This document shows positions 1 through 13,392 of a stretch of DNA of 64,000 nucleotides, piece after piece. The notes beneath the pieces were generated by a model. It did no database searches. It had not been told where the DNA came from and saw nothing but the letters and a program-made list of their open reading frames with translations. Position 1 is the first letter of the stretch; every line of letters begins with the position of its first letter. The stretch is from assembly GCA_030562195.1 (NCBI GenBank), contig JAUJPP010000003.1, positions 15,283,398 to 15,347,397 of the forward strand. Reading direction: 5' to 3'. The DNA comes from Nipponacmea schrenckii (Eukaryota > Mollusca > Gastropoda > Lottiidae). The position numbers were made by a program, and so were the translations under genes.

Positions 1-2300
1 TAACCCGAAATTTCACCAGTTTCTTAATATTTCCTGAAGCTATGCTACCTTCTCTCTTGTCTATACCGTGCTTACTGAGAAAGTTATTCGGACTATAGGG
101 TATATCATACCAGTATGGATGAATGAAACAATGAATGACGATGACTAATTTTGTCATAATATGCTTCACTTGAAATTTTTATCGCTTTAGATCGATTCAC
201 ATTGAATAAAACTAATTCACTAGCTATATTACTATATTAACAATATCTTTATATCTCAGAGGCATGAAATGCATAAATATAGAGTAAAACATGGAGATGT
301 GTTGATCAATTTATCGATAACAGTCATTGAATAATGATTAAGAAATGAACAAAATTTCACTAGTTCTTTACTAGTTTACACACAAAATATCTCACAAAAT
401 TATTATATCAAAATTTACAACATTCTGTTACGCAACAACGGTATAGTTTATAATGTATGCTTATTGTATTCCTTGAAATAACGTATCAGTATTGAGATCA
501 CACTGCACACAAAATATGTGAACTAAAGAAAGCTTGTATTACACCAGGTTTAAAAATAGAAACTTGTGAATATCTGCTCTAACAGTGCTGTAATAATCTA
601 TTTCAGTATACCAAGATATCATATTTATACTAACATAATCTCATAGTCGACCAAAGACATGTTTGCATACCTGGAACAATTCGAAAGATAACATGAGCAT
701 TCCCTTTAATTTTCAAGTAGTTATATAAATCAACACGAAGTCTAGCTTGTATAGTTTCAATCGCTATTTAATCTGCCTAAAAAATACGGCGAACTGCTCA
801 TAAATAGGTTTACAATCTTTCCTGGATCTGCACATATATCTTGGCTCGACCAGAGTAAAAAAACAAACATGTGAATAATACACCTATAATTAATCTTGCC
901 ACAGACACAATGTCATGCAGGGAATGTTTCAAGAGAGGATTAGCATTTCTTGAAATCTCCGACATTTAAAATGACCAACTGGTGATAGACTGGAACCATC
1001 TGTTCATGTTTTACAAATATATATTTCTTTTAAAAAAAATGACTAGCGTGTTTATAATGACCTTCTTATAACTTTTAAACCAACGCAGAATATCAGCAAT
1101 ATTAGTGTTCACCTGACTTTTATTTTATGAAACAAATCAAAAATTCTATTTGGAATAAGATAATTATCTATGACTGCACTTTGGTCTGTATTATATAGGA
1201 ACCAATTTATATTATATAGGAACCAATTTATATTTATAACTAAAACTAAATTTGGTGTAAGATATATTTTTAATTTGCATGTCTCGTGGATATAATATAC
1301 CTATTTTTTGAAAGCAGAACACTTTACACAGAAGCCCACAAATATTAAATTTACTGTTTCTGTTCACACACAAATCGTCAAATTTGAACTTAACCAAGAT
1401 CTCGTCATTTTATATGATTACACAGAATTTCATTAAAATCGGATAAAATTTGTAGACTCTATTGTTCTACTAAATGAAAGGCAATAATTCATATAACATT
1501 CATCGAAAAGTCGTTAAATTCAAACTTTTATATTATAAAATCCGACCAAAACTCTAGCCTTCATAGCATTAACAACTTAAGACGGTCCGGCGGCTATGAG
1601 CAGACGGGGTGGAGAGACCACAACATACGACCACATTAGAACGTGGGCGAATAAAAACAGAATTACTTATGAAGGATATGGATTACACCTTAAAAATATT
1701 CTGTCCCATATGGGGGAGGGTATGTCAACAATCTGTGAAAAAGTCTATTATATATCGAGGGAGACAGGAGTGATTACACGAGTAGTGCGGCGATCATTGA
1801 TGACTAGACCCGATTAGATAGATTGTCAAGAAGAATAACAGAAGAAGACACAGATGAAGCCCAAGAGCATAGGAGTAGTAGTAGAAGGATATGGGCATAA
1901 TGCATGAAAACGTCCTAATAGCGATGCATTCCTTTAGAAGCATATTTACTTGGCATAACTTAAGTAGAGAAGGGCGAATTGGAAAGACACGGTTTTCAAT
2001 AGGTATGAATGAATCCATGAATTCGAACTGGTTTCAGAATATTGTTTCATTCTTGTTTTGCTAGTAAAATATTTGATAAAAGGATAGCAATATAAATGCT
2101 TTTATCGCCGACAAAAGAGAAACTTATTAATATTTTGATATCTTTGTAAAGCATAAAGTAGTTTCCGATAAATACACACTGAAAACAAAATGAAGCTTTA
2201 AGCCCTTTCCGTCTCCATCTAGTTTGGAGGTATGCAATCCTAATCAATATAAATTGTGTAAGAATGGGGATGTAATCTTAGCAAAATTTTTCTTGGGATT
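1..2300. other. AT-rich intergenic stretch, no gene seen
   Basis: I see no coding exon with splice signals and no recognisable repeat domain here. The only local structure is a 21-bp direct duplication at about 1191-1232 (ttatataggaaccaattta repeated twice). The longest open frame (1596-1817, plus) gives a 73-residue peptide with no recognisable family, so I do not call it a gene. Confidence 0.5.
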
Positions 2301-2526
2301 TTAAAGGTATATTACCTCTAAGGATGAACAAAATAATAGTTTTTTTTTATTTAATCATTATTGGCCTTGTTGGAAAACTGTACGATAGAATCTGTCTATA
2401 ATCCAATAAATCTATGACGTTTTCAATGATTACTTAGATATGGATACATGAATGCTGAATACTGGTATTTGCCAAGGTTGTGACATAAAATTTTATGTTC
2501 ACCTTAAGAGAATGTATTCCTTTAAG
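2301..2526. mobile_element. Short inverted-repeat element (MITE-like)
   Basis: The left end reads ttaaaggtatattacctct and continues into aaggatgaaca. The right end, read on the other strand, is cttaaaggaatacattctct followed by taaggtgaaca, so the ends form imperfect terminal inverted repeats of about 28-30 bp around 226 bp of AT-rich DNA. The ends resemble those of the element at 22616-22957. There is no coding capacity, so it would depend on a transposase elsewhere. The superfamily is not clear because the target duplication is not obvious. Confidence 0.5.
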
Positions 2527-4129
2527 ATTGTTTCTAGGTCAACCTCAAACGATAAAAGCCTATAATAGTCACATTCCTTTAGAAATGTTCTCGAAATTGG
2601 AATACTGTCGCACAAATTCATAAAATGATTTAAGGATTATTCCAACTCAAATTCTGTAAGAACTCTTAAAAATTTAACGTGAACTTAATCCAATGTCACG
2701 GAAATAATTTTATTCAATATAGTTACTTGAAACTAAGAAACAAGTTGAAGTTTACCAGATTAGATTAAGGATCATGTAGAAATACGATCAAGTGTTTGAA
2801 TAAGATTTTAACTGACTGTAACACATGTTTTCTATCCAATTGAAGATAATTTGAACAGGTCTGGGTAATTTTATCAAGTATTTGCAAAGATACAAGTATA
2901 ATGTATTTTATATAATGGTGTTGACAATGTTGTAATTGGTTGTCAATAGACAACAACAGAATGGGTAACAACAGCTTCACAATAGTCAATATCCCGTGAA
3001 CTGTCGAGATAAATCAAATTATTTAATTGTCTGCATTCTAAGTTCATGGATTTTTTATCTTGAAATTAAACTCTTTGTAGTTGACTTATGGCCACAATTG
3101 TCAACGACGTGAAATAAAAAAAATCATGAGTCTAATAAACTGAATTTATTTTACCATTAATAAATTCATAATCACCTATTCAGGCATATTCAAACATCGT
3201 CTTATACTTTGACTGCAATAGTTCACGAATCTTGTTATCCCGCAAGTTGCAAATGCGGCGAATTGATTTGACTATACGCTAGTCAGTCAGATTAAAGCCA
3301 TAATGTTTGCTATTGGGGTCAAGGTAAGACGTAGTTTGTAATAGCTTGTGACCATGTGAAGATGCTATTCAAGGTGATATAAACTATAAAATGGTGAAAG
3401 CTAGGAAATTATTTTTTCACTTAGAATGCCCTCGAATTTCATGCACTGGGTAAAAAGTATGAGGATACAAAAAATTTCAAAGGGGAACAGTCGGCATTCT
3501 CGAGGTTAAATTTTGGTCTCGAATTAATACATATGTAAATGGTCTGCAGCAGTACGAAAGTCTCATAATTGTATAACACTATACTTGAAAAGCTCATCTT
3601 TCGACGGTGATAAGCTCAGCTAAAATATTCCCATTTCTGAGATTAAGTATGGGTTTTGTCGAAAGATGGTGAATGTATCCCTTTAAAAGACAAACAACTG
3701 CTGTAACTGTGATTTCTTTCTTTTTTTTTCAGCGTATTAATTTTTTTCTACTGTGAGACTTCTGCTCTGAGAATACATCATTGCAAATTCAATGTTACAT
3801 AATATAGTTCAAATTCACGGTTTCATTGCTTCGTTTGCATTTTCATTCATGAATTTGTATTTGTACGGATTAATATTAGCCTATTTCAAAATACAACTCC
3901 TTGGGGTAATATTCACAAAATTACTATTACTTGTTACAATTACTCCCACTTCACAAATCCATTACATAATGTATTATGTGAGATATTTTTATCTATATTT
4001 AATGCCTGTGTTGTTTTCTTAAAGAATTAACTTCTAGAACCAAGGTGACCATAATCTTAACTTATTATACCCATATGTATAATAAAATATCATGTTGTTG
4101 CGTGCCTTGTATTACATGAGAGTGTAGGC
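2527..4129. other. AT-rich intergenic stretch, no gene seen
   Basis: No exon or repeat is supported. A pyrimidine tract ending in cag (about 3716-3732) precedes an open frame at 3792-4022 that would encode a very hydrophobic 76-residue peptide. No family is recognisable and composition alone can explain it. Confidence 0.4.
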
Positions 4130-4937
4130 CAAACACATATCCAGTATAGTACCAGTTTACAAACATGTCAATGCTCACACCAAGTTCCATCAAAAATACA
4201 TTGAAAACTACAGATTCTTTCCACACACAATACAATTTTGAGGCGATTTTACTTAGCCAAGGGCAATAACTCAAAAACTGTTCATGGAAAAGATCGTAAA
4301 ATTCTATCTTGACCGCCGTCAATTTAAATGCTCACGCCAAGTTTCTAGTGAAAATTGAAGCTTCTATTGCACCCACAATAAAATTTTTACGCGATTTTAG
4401 AAAAGCACTGGAATTGATAATACGGTAGTCAAGTTTGAATTTGACGATTTTTTCGATGAACGGTTTACGAGTTATTACCCTTAAATTAGTTAAATCGCGT
4501 CCAAATTTTATTATGGGTGAAATCAAAGCTAAAATTTTCAATGAATTTGGATGCAACTTGGTACATGTATGTTATTTTGGAATTGAACGGCAGTCAAGTT
4601 TGAATTTGACGTTTTTCAATGAACAGATTTGGGGTGCAATAGATGCTATTGCAAAGGCAATAACCTGACCGCCGTCTTATCAATTCCAATGCTCACATAA
4701 AGATAACCTAAAATCCATTGAACATTGTAGCTTCTATTCTACTGTCTACAACAAATATACAAACAGAGGCAATAACTCAAAAACCATTCATCAAAATACG
4801 TCAAAATCAATCCTGACCGCCGTCTTATAACTGTTGAAAAACGCTGCTTCTTTTGTGTCTACAAAAAATGTTGACAAACGAACCGACGAACACGGGCGAC
4901 GACAATATACTTCGACAAATTCATAGGCGTATAATAA
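4130..4937. repeat. Decayed pearl/HINE-like tandem-repeat element
   Basis: Contains several diverged units with the phrases 'caataactcaaaaac', 'tcatcaaaat' and 'ctgaccgccgtctta' at about 150-bp steps. The right end reads cgacgacaatatacttcg and then aggcgtataataatg, the same type of end as the better preserved copies at 48647-50062 and 56127-58246. The GTCC/GGAC microsatellite has been reduced to a few imperfect units near 4880-4900. It is non-coding, and the left boundary is approximate. Confidence 0.55.
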
Positions 4938-7214
4938 TGTAAGAAACGCATATCAATGTGCAATATATAACAGTGATAACCTGGTTTATCAAGATCTTTA
5001 TCAAGAGTTTTCAACACGAATCACTTCCAACAACTTACAGCAGCAGTCACATCGTCCGGATCGCCAGATTTTTCAACATAACACCAATTGCTCTAAGATA
5101 TTGCCAGTCAATCAAAGTAATTATAAGGTATTACATATGAATTTGGACCCGGTAGGTAGAAATCCTGATTTCTAATAAATCACAAAGCTGTCTTACCTTT
5201 AAATGTCCTTTAAGAATTTATGCCCTGGTGGAATGTGAATAACAGCAACCCTTGGTAATATAACAAGATAACCAGTATCCGGCCTGTTCCTCAATAAATA
5301 TTCAGGACTAATAATGTAATGTCAGAATGTTTCATTATATTTTAACCGCACTACTCACTATCTACTATTATATTATATTAAATGATTACAATAATATACA
5401 AAATCCACCTTACATCTCTTTTTGTTATTCAAATAAGGCTAATCTGTTTTTCATTGCAACATACATTATATTATACATAATCTAAACCTATTCCTTTATT
5501 CGATTCAATGATAGTATTTATTGCTCTGTTAGGACTTTGTGTGAACAATCTCTTGAACATCTCGCATGGCCAATAATTGGGTCAGTGCCTATGTAGGAAA
5601 CACTGGCAACCATTTTATTTGAGGTAAAAAAATCCAAGAAAGCCCACACAGCAAATCCTCACATGTATTAGCTTCATTTTTTCCATTAGTTTTAAAAGTT
5701 ATATTTAATTGATGTAAGTTGTTAACAATCACTGTACCAGAACATAGCCTCAAACTTACCTATAACTGCGAGATATTTATTTTTTCATTATAGGTTAAAC
5801 GGTAAGCAGCGTCTCATGTTTTATATTGTACAGGTGTGTCAGTCAATATATACGATATATTATATCGTTAATAATTGATATTATATTTTTAAAAAGGCTT
5901 TTAAATGCCTGACTTATTTTAAATTTATCGGAAATTGTCCGGTGTATTGTTATAATTAAAAAAATATCTACATAACATTACATGAAGAATTATAGTTTTA
6001 TCGAATAGCATCAAACACCATTCATTGGACAGTAAAGCTAGTAGATTATATTTGATATTTTTTTTTTTATATTTAAGAAAACGACTAGCAGCACTGCTTA
6101 ACCCAATTTAGGCTATAACCTGACTGAATTACACTTAAATTCATTTCAGAGTCAAATTTCCTCTTTAAACTTTTATTCAGAATTTAAATGACAGCGTTAA
6201 ATAAAGATAATGGTTTTAAATAAGAGTGATTATGCAAATATTAATAAATAAATAACTATATTACAAATATAAACAAACCTCGAAATGTCAGGCATCAGGT
6301 CTGTATTATTCCTATTTATCACAGAATATTACTCCACATCTGTTAAACTTTAACTCGTTCAGTCTAATGCCATGTATGTAATAATAATATGAAGTTAAAC
6401 TAACGTTGACCCAACGGTGAATAGTAAATTGTCTTAGAAATTAACCAATAGACTTCTTCTCTCGTATTAAACTGAGAAAATACATTGATAATGTAGAATA
6501 GAAACCTTATACTTGTCACCGTTCTTTTTCACCCCTTTAACATTTCTTTGTGTTGTGGTGTTACAGGGACAATATGTCTCGATTGTCCAGACCTTTTAAG
6601 TACGTCCATTAGTAAAATATTTTATTATCCAGTAATATAATTTCAATTAGAAAGGGAAGTGTTTATAGCATCTCGTCATAATAAACGCGTTATTTGTTTC
6701 ATGCGTTAGTATATACTTTTTCCTTTAAACAGTACAAAGTTAAAAAGTATAGGGGCAGTTTTTCTTACACCACAATCATTTAGAGAATCTAATTCTTGAT
6801 AATAAAATGGTGCAGAAAAGTAGGACGTAAAACTCGATAATGTTATAACGATCATAGACAAGTATTGATAATGACATCACACGACAATCATTACATTCTG
6901 TTTAAACTTTATTTTTCAGTCGTCTTGGACATTTCCCTTTCTATATCAATGCTCAGAATTTCACACCATGAACAATCAATTGTAATAAACTTTTTTATCA
7001 GTTAAACAGGTGTCTCCCACTCTATGAATAATAGACATTAAACCATTGTTATTGTATATATATTTACTTCATGTTTTATGTGGCATAAAAAAATTATTCT
7101 CTAAAGTGGTCATGGTCCATATCTATGTATGTGATTAAACAAGGGTTTTTGTGATATTACTTTTCGGAGACAAATGAAATAAGGGTGCAACTAGTGCCTA
7201 GAATACTTTTTATT
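4938..7214. other. AT-rich intergenic stretch, no gene seen
   Basis: No coding exon, RNA gene or structured repeat is supported in this interval. Open frames are short and look random. Confidence 0.4.
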
Positions 7215-7385
7215 TATAAGTTTTTGAAAGTTTTTCCAGATTTTAAGGGATTCTGTTACTTTATGACACCAGGTAAGTTCAAGGATTAATATATATAGGC
7301 CTACTCTTGACCATTCTTGAGAACTACTATATTATGTTCATGCTAAGAGTAAGACGCAGTAGGCCTATCCCCTTAAAACTTAGAT
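7215..7385. repeat. Dispersed repeat, partial MITE copy
   Basis: The segment with 'ttactttatgacaccaggta', 'cttgagaacta' and 'tatgttcatgctaagagtaa' is a clear relative of 22828-22957, the right half of the inverted-repeat element inside MAN2B1 intron 24. The left half is not recognisable here, so this is a truncated or diverged copy. Confidence 0.55.
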
Positions 7386-7512
7386 GTTCATATAAGATGC
7401 CCTTAATTCTCCCACTTTTCCGACAAAACTATTTTGCCTAGCAAAGAAATTTAATTGTTCGAGGAAAAATGTTACATAGCTAAAATAACCCAAATATCCC
7501 CAATACTAAAAG

Positions 7513-7671
7513 ATGAAACGCATCTCTCGAACACCATCTACACGACGTGCCAGTGACGATCTCTCTCGGAAACCTTCTACTGAAGAGTCTTTTCCGTCAA
7601 GGGGTACAACTCGTGTGTACTATCTTGGCCAATATCAGTCGATCAGTGAGCTGAATTTTCTATCCGTATAG
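7513..7671 (+). CDS. Candidate short ORF or first exon, unknown product
   Basis: An ATG at 7513 opens a 52-residue frame rich in Arg, Ser and Thr (starts MKRISRTPSTRRASDD; contains RVYYLGQYQ) and ends at TAG 7669-7671. The stretch is visibly less AT-rich than its surroundings and uses mixed codons, unlike random open frames nearby. A good splice-donor match (a|gtgagc, about 7646) lies inside it, so it could be a first coding exon. I found no partner exon and recognise no family. This is a weak call. Confidence 0.2.
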   Translation: MKRISRTPSTRRASDDLSRKPSTEESFPSRGTTRVYYLGQYQSISELNFLSV

Positions 7672-10600
7672 ATATTGAAACTTTGGTTGTGGCGCATGCT
7701 ATGGTTTGAATGAACATAGTATTCACTCTACATCTACTGTTTTTCGACATGTGGAATGTATTCTGAAACATGTTCCAAATTGTTTAATGAAGCTTATTTT
7801 TGGTTCGATGGATTAGGCTATAAACGTGCATAACCCTCCAATCTAGGACTGTCACATTAAAGTAGTAGGCCTACCTATATATTATTTAAGTGGAATAATA
7901 TTTTACTGTACCACCTGTGGTGCTAGAAGATACCTACATTGAATACTTCTACATCGGTCTACCATTTTTTTTAAATGTTCTTGAATAAATTGTGTAGCAA
8001 TGCCACGCAGACCAAAATATCTTTTAGACGAACGAAAACAGTTTTACGACCTCTATTTGTGTATTTCAGGACAAAAGAAGTTGAGCAATTAAACTAAATA
8101 CAAACCAGACAACATATTAAGTGAAACCAAATAAAACATTTGATAATGTTGATTAAGTCACATTACTAAGCATCTCAAGTAAACCAACATTGATATAGTC
8201 AAAAAATCAACCGTCTAGATCAACTTTCGATGAAAATCAAGTAATAAGATAGGAATCCTTCAAATATCAAATACTAACAATTCTAGTTTAAAAGATGCCC
8301 TCTAACCTCTTACAATTTACTTGACCAATTATTGCCAATGATGAATTTCACCCAAAATATCCACATTAATCACGTTTAACTGTAAAATATATCATCATTG
8401 AATTGATTCTACAAATATATGAATAAATGGGACTGGTTTTCTTTAATTAAAGATTTAATTAAGACTGACCTCTTTACAGATTGGCTTCTGAAACATGGAA
8501 GCAAACAATAAAATCATTGCATGCATGGTCAGCGCTTATCAAGATTAAATTATAAACGATTTGTGCCAACTTAATCCCGAGAATTTGTCTATATTTATTA
8601 AATCAAACTGTACAGAAGATTATTATCTGAGTTTTTTGTAGTGTAAATCAGCCATTTTGGTGAAATAAAACAAATACTATGTATAAAGAATTTAATATCA
8701 TTATCATAAAAATGTTTAACAATACAATGTCGGAAAATGAGAGCTCTGGGGCTTTAAAAGTTTTCTTACAGAAAACGATTGCGTTAAAGTACAAGCCCAA
8801 TTTCATTTCAAGGACTCTAATTTTAATGGACGTATAGACTGTACTGTAGTTGACACGATCAGTTTACGAAATTGAACAGGTTCATGTATATTAAAGAGAA
8901 TTTGATAAGTGATTTCACGCTTTTGTGATTCGTGGTTTTTTGGGTTAATGCTTTTGTTGACCTGGTCCAAATGTACCAAAAATGGAAAGTGGATGCATAA
9001 TAAACTGCATTTCTGCATTTACTTTAGGACATTGATCAGGTAACGGAAATCAATTTCTTGATGAACTTTTAGATCATTTTCTTGGTAGCCCAAATATGCC
9101 AAATTTGATTACCCGCAAAAATATTTTCCATTTTATACTTCAATGACATCTGAAAATGAAATTTTACGCCTTTATACTTAACCAGTTAAACCAGTGGAAT
9201 GTCTCGTATTAAAATAAAACGAAGGGTTATTTCAGACAAATAATGAGTGGAATCAGACAGAAAATCATTAAAAAACAATGCAAGTGACAAACTGTTTATC
9301 ATCGTATGCTTTTAAACGTTTGTTGATTTCTTAACTATGTCAAACTAAAAAAAAATATAGTGTTACTACATATATATAGTGTTACTAACTTGATAAAAGC
9401 TTTATCCATGATAGTCAATTTACAACTTGTCATTTTCAATTAGTTTCGGTTTTCAATCAAATCACAACTATTATTCGTGATCATATTTCATCAATTACAA
9501 TGATCTCATCATCAGGGGATTACAATTCAGTAATCATGCCAACAGAGAGACGGTAGTATTTTTATGGAGAGTACTATAATTCCTCTCCTTGTCACTCTCT
9601 TCACATTTTCCAGAAACTTTTTGATAGGATTGGACGAAAATAACTTGATTATACATAAGAATGAAATCTCAAATGAATTCGACATTCAAAATATTTTGCG
9701 TTTTTGCAATAGATCCAAAAAATAGATAATAGGGTATATACATCACTCAATAATTTTTTACGATTTATACACATTTGATGGTTTTAAATGAAACATTCGA
9801 TTTTGATCATTTTGACTGAAATACAGATTCAATACATCTAGCATTGTTTCTATTACGATGGTTTACGACTGGAGCAACTCGGAGAAATACCGAGCACTAT
9901 GGTACTATCCATGATGATACAGTTCATGAAACAGTAACAGTTTCTATAGATATAAAGTTAACTTCTTATCTTAAGGAAGATAGATACCTCAATTGAACTT
10001 ACCCATTTCACCAATAAATTACGGTACTGAGTAAGAAATTTTATAATGTTCTTTAAATATAGTGCAACAAACTTCGGTACTCAATACACAATGATGGAAA
10101 GAATATAACATTTCCATTAGATTAAAATCTAATCCAAATAGGCTGCACAAAAGGTGTTTGTTATAACTTTGCTGAGAGATTGAGATGAGCATCTTAAATA
10201 AAACTGAACCATTATGTTTGTATACTATGAGATTATTTCCGGTTGCTTATTCATAATTAATACTGTAACAGATAGTTTAAATATAAATCAAACATTAAAA
10301 GTGTGATGCTATCTGACAACATCTGACTGGTATCTGAACATACAGACTATTATTTACCTTCATATATCACATATACCACAGACACTGACCAGACTTCAGA
10401 CCACCAGCATTTCTTATTACTCATCGCAGATAATCTTGGAGATAAAGTCAGCACGTTCCACAATTTTTTATAAAAAAAGGCTTATTTATTGCCGGTACCG
10501 CATGACCTTTAATTTTAAGTGTTCTGAAACCGGCGAAATAAAATCTCGTGAAATTTTTGTTTCACGCTTTTTACTTGAAAGTTTTGCGTTTGTGTTTTTA

Positions 10601-13392
10601 TTCCGCCCTTTGCCGACTTGAAGAGAGTGGTGTTTTTGTTACAACAAGAAATAGGGAGAATATAAACAGGCTGGTTAGTAATGGTGGTATAAGTATATTG
10701 ATATTTCGGTCTTTAAACCAACGTATGTCTAAAATACGTTCAAATTTCTCTGATAATATTCTTATTTTGAAATAAAGTTGATAACTTGCAATAACAGAGA
10801 TATTCCGTTTCTACGTAAGATTATTAATTTAAGATAACATCTAATTAAATCAGTATAATTGCTGGAATGTGACAGAAATATAAAATATCTGGTGAAATCA
10901 GTTGAATATGTAATAAATAGCAATATCTATACTTACATTTAAACAGCAGGAAAATACAAATTTAATACACCCTTTTTTTTCAAGAACGGAGCATTGTCTT
11001 CAATGCTGTCGAAAATGATTCACATCATATTTTTGTTCTAATTACGTAAAAAAAAAATTGTCCAATTAACGTCTCTTTACTGTAAACAAATATTTTTGTT
11101 AGATTTCTAAACTAAAAAACACAATTAACGTCATTAATAATTGAAGTGAAAAGCAGGTATAAACTGTTAAGCCTATATTAACCATAAAGGCATTATGGTT
11201 CAAATTAATTGGATAAAGCCCTCAAGTTTTAATAAAAGATTACTCATTATACCATGGCTTTTTGTCTGAATACCATTAATTTCAGCGAAATTAATTAGAG
11301 AAATATTTCCCTTTTCCAAGAACTCTTTATTCTTCAATAACACAAAGATATATGAACATGTTATACACTTCGCTGCCTGTATTTTCCTAAACCAGATAGA
11401 CTGCCGAATTGTTTTTAGGTAGGATAGATCTATTTGTCACCACAGAATTATCACATATTAACAAAAGATATATATTCTATTATGTTAGAGGGTCAGTCAA
11501 AGTAACATAATTGTTTTCAAATCTTCCAATTATATTTTAAATTATATGCAAAGACTTGCACTTAACGATATAATCATAATCCACTTAGTTCCAAATTTGC
11601 GATGACATCCTACTCAAATTAAGTCACAAGAATATATACATTAATCCATCAACACCACACTAAAATTCGCAGGGTCATGGAGAAAGGAAACGTAATCCAT
11701 AAAGTCACTTTATAGAATGTCTGTTTTTCAGGTCAATTACAATGCTTATAATGTAGTCTACTATTTGAAGTAAATAAGAAAGGGTGTAGATCAAAAGTCA
11801 ACTCGCCATTTAGATGGTTTGTTCCCAGTTAAATATATAAAATCTATTTATGGTAAAAGGGGAAGTAATAATGTTTCTAATTACAGTAATTGGAGGTGTC
11901 TTTCTATTTACTGTTAGCTTTGACTTTAATCACGTTTTTATATATAAATACCAAGGTACATTAACACTTACATCATAGACTATTCTTATACTGTAACACC
12001 GATACGATATCGTAAAATACAATGTAAATAATTTTATAACATAAATCTAGGCCTCTACTTGATATCTAATAACAATAAGTTTATGGACTTTGTGCTAATG
12101 ATTGAAAAATTTAGTCAATTCCATTTTTAGAAATCCTCTTTCTCCCTTCCTTTGGGGGGTTTTGACTAATTTTTGGTCTAGATTCGAAATTTGATGTCTG
12201 AAATTGCATTTTCTTTCATAATTTCTGGGATAATGAGAATTTAATTGGCGGAAGGTTATTTATAAAAATAGCGGTTTTGTGTGTAGTGACAGTCAAGCGG
12301 ATGTTGATAAAATGTAGTGGTTTACTTTCATTTTGACTAGTTCAAAATTTTCATGGTCATGCTATATTGAATTATTGTACAGAAAGCAAGAATTTGCTTT
12401 CATGTGAGATATTGGAAAGTTTTCATCCAGATTTCTGGAAAAAGTTTATAGAAGGTTGAATTTCGTGGTATAAAATGGAAATAGATGAAAATGAATTGGC
12501 GGGCCGAGTCCTTGTAGCACTACCAACGCACGCAGATAATTCAAATTTTATATAATCATCATTGGTCCTTGCATGGATAGTCTATAAATTTCAATGTATG
12601 AAAATTTCGTGATTCTGGGCTTGTTTCTGTATTCTTGTTAAGGTGTGATAGGTAAGGTTGAAAAACCAGTCTTTAGGTTGGCTGGACTGCTCGTCTGTTC
12701 TACTTTAATTATATTTTCTGATGCTGTGTTACATGTTATTTCTGACTTATACAGAATCAAGAATCTTAGTTTAAACAATATTTATTTTTCATCATATAAA
12801 CAAAGTGGGGATTTACAAAAGGACAGCATAGTGTAAGAAACAAGCCAAAGCTATTTAAATCAGGTTGCTCATCGATATATCCAGTAATCCCAATAGTCCC
12901 AGTAGGGTCGGACGATCGACAGGATATTTCAGCTATTGGGCACGATGCTAAAATGATTTTGACCTATTATATGCTGACAATATCGGGTAAATTAAGATCT
13001 GGCTGGTTATTAATTGGTTACAGAGATAAAGGTATGTCTAAGAGGAAGAGGTGTACTTTGTCTATATTATGAACCCAGAAGCCCAGTTTCAAATAGTTAA
13101 GATAAGCAAACAATAGATTTAGTGGAAATGGGTCCTAATACTAAGAGGTAAGTCGTAAATATTTCTGTAAGAATTAGCAATTAAGTTTATTAACAGGTAG
13201 GTCTTTTAGTTTATTGACAAGAAAAGCAAGGATAAGCTTAAACTATCACACATTCGAGACAAAAAAACCACTGGAATTAAGGATAAGCTAACGCAATCAA
13301 GTATGTCATAAGGTTCACCGACAAAGACCTAGCTATAGAATCTACCAACCAAGATAAGATAACACTATATATCATGTAAGTCATAGATTTAG
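7672..13392. other. AT-rich intergenic stretch, no gene seen
   Basis: No supported gene. A direct duplication 'atatagtgttact' occurs near 9355-9388. Open frames at 8803-9018, 10436-10775 and 12645-12836 lack any recognisable domain or splice context. Confidence 0.4.

Noticed and set aside
3792..4022. Membrane-protein gene of 76 residues
   Set aside because: Hydrophobic composition is expected from T-rich DNA; no family, start context or partner exon.
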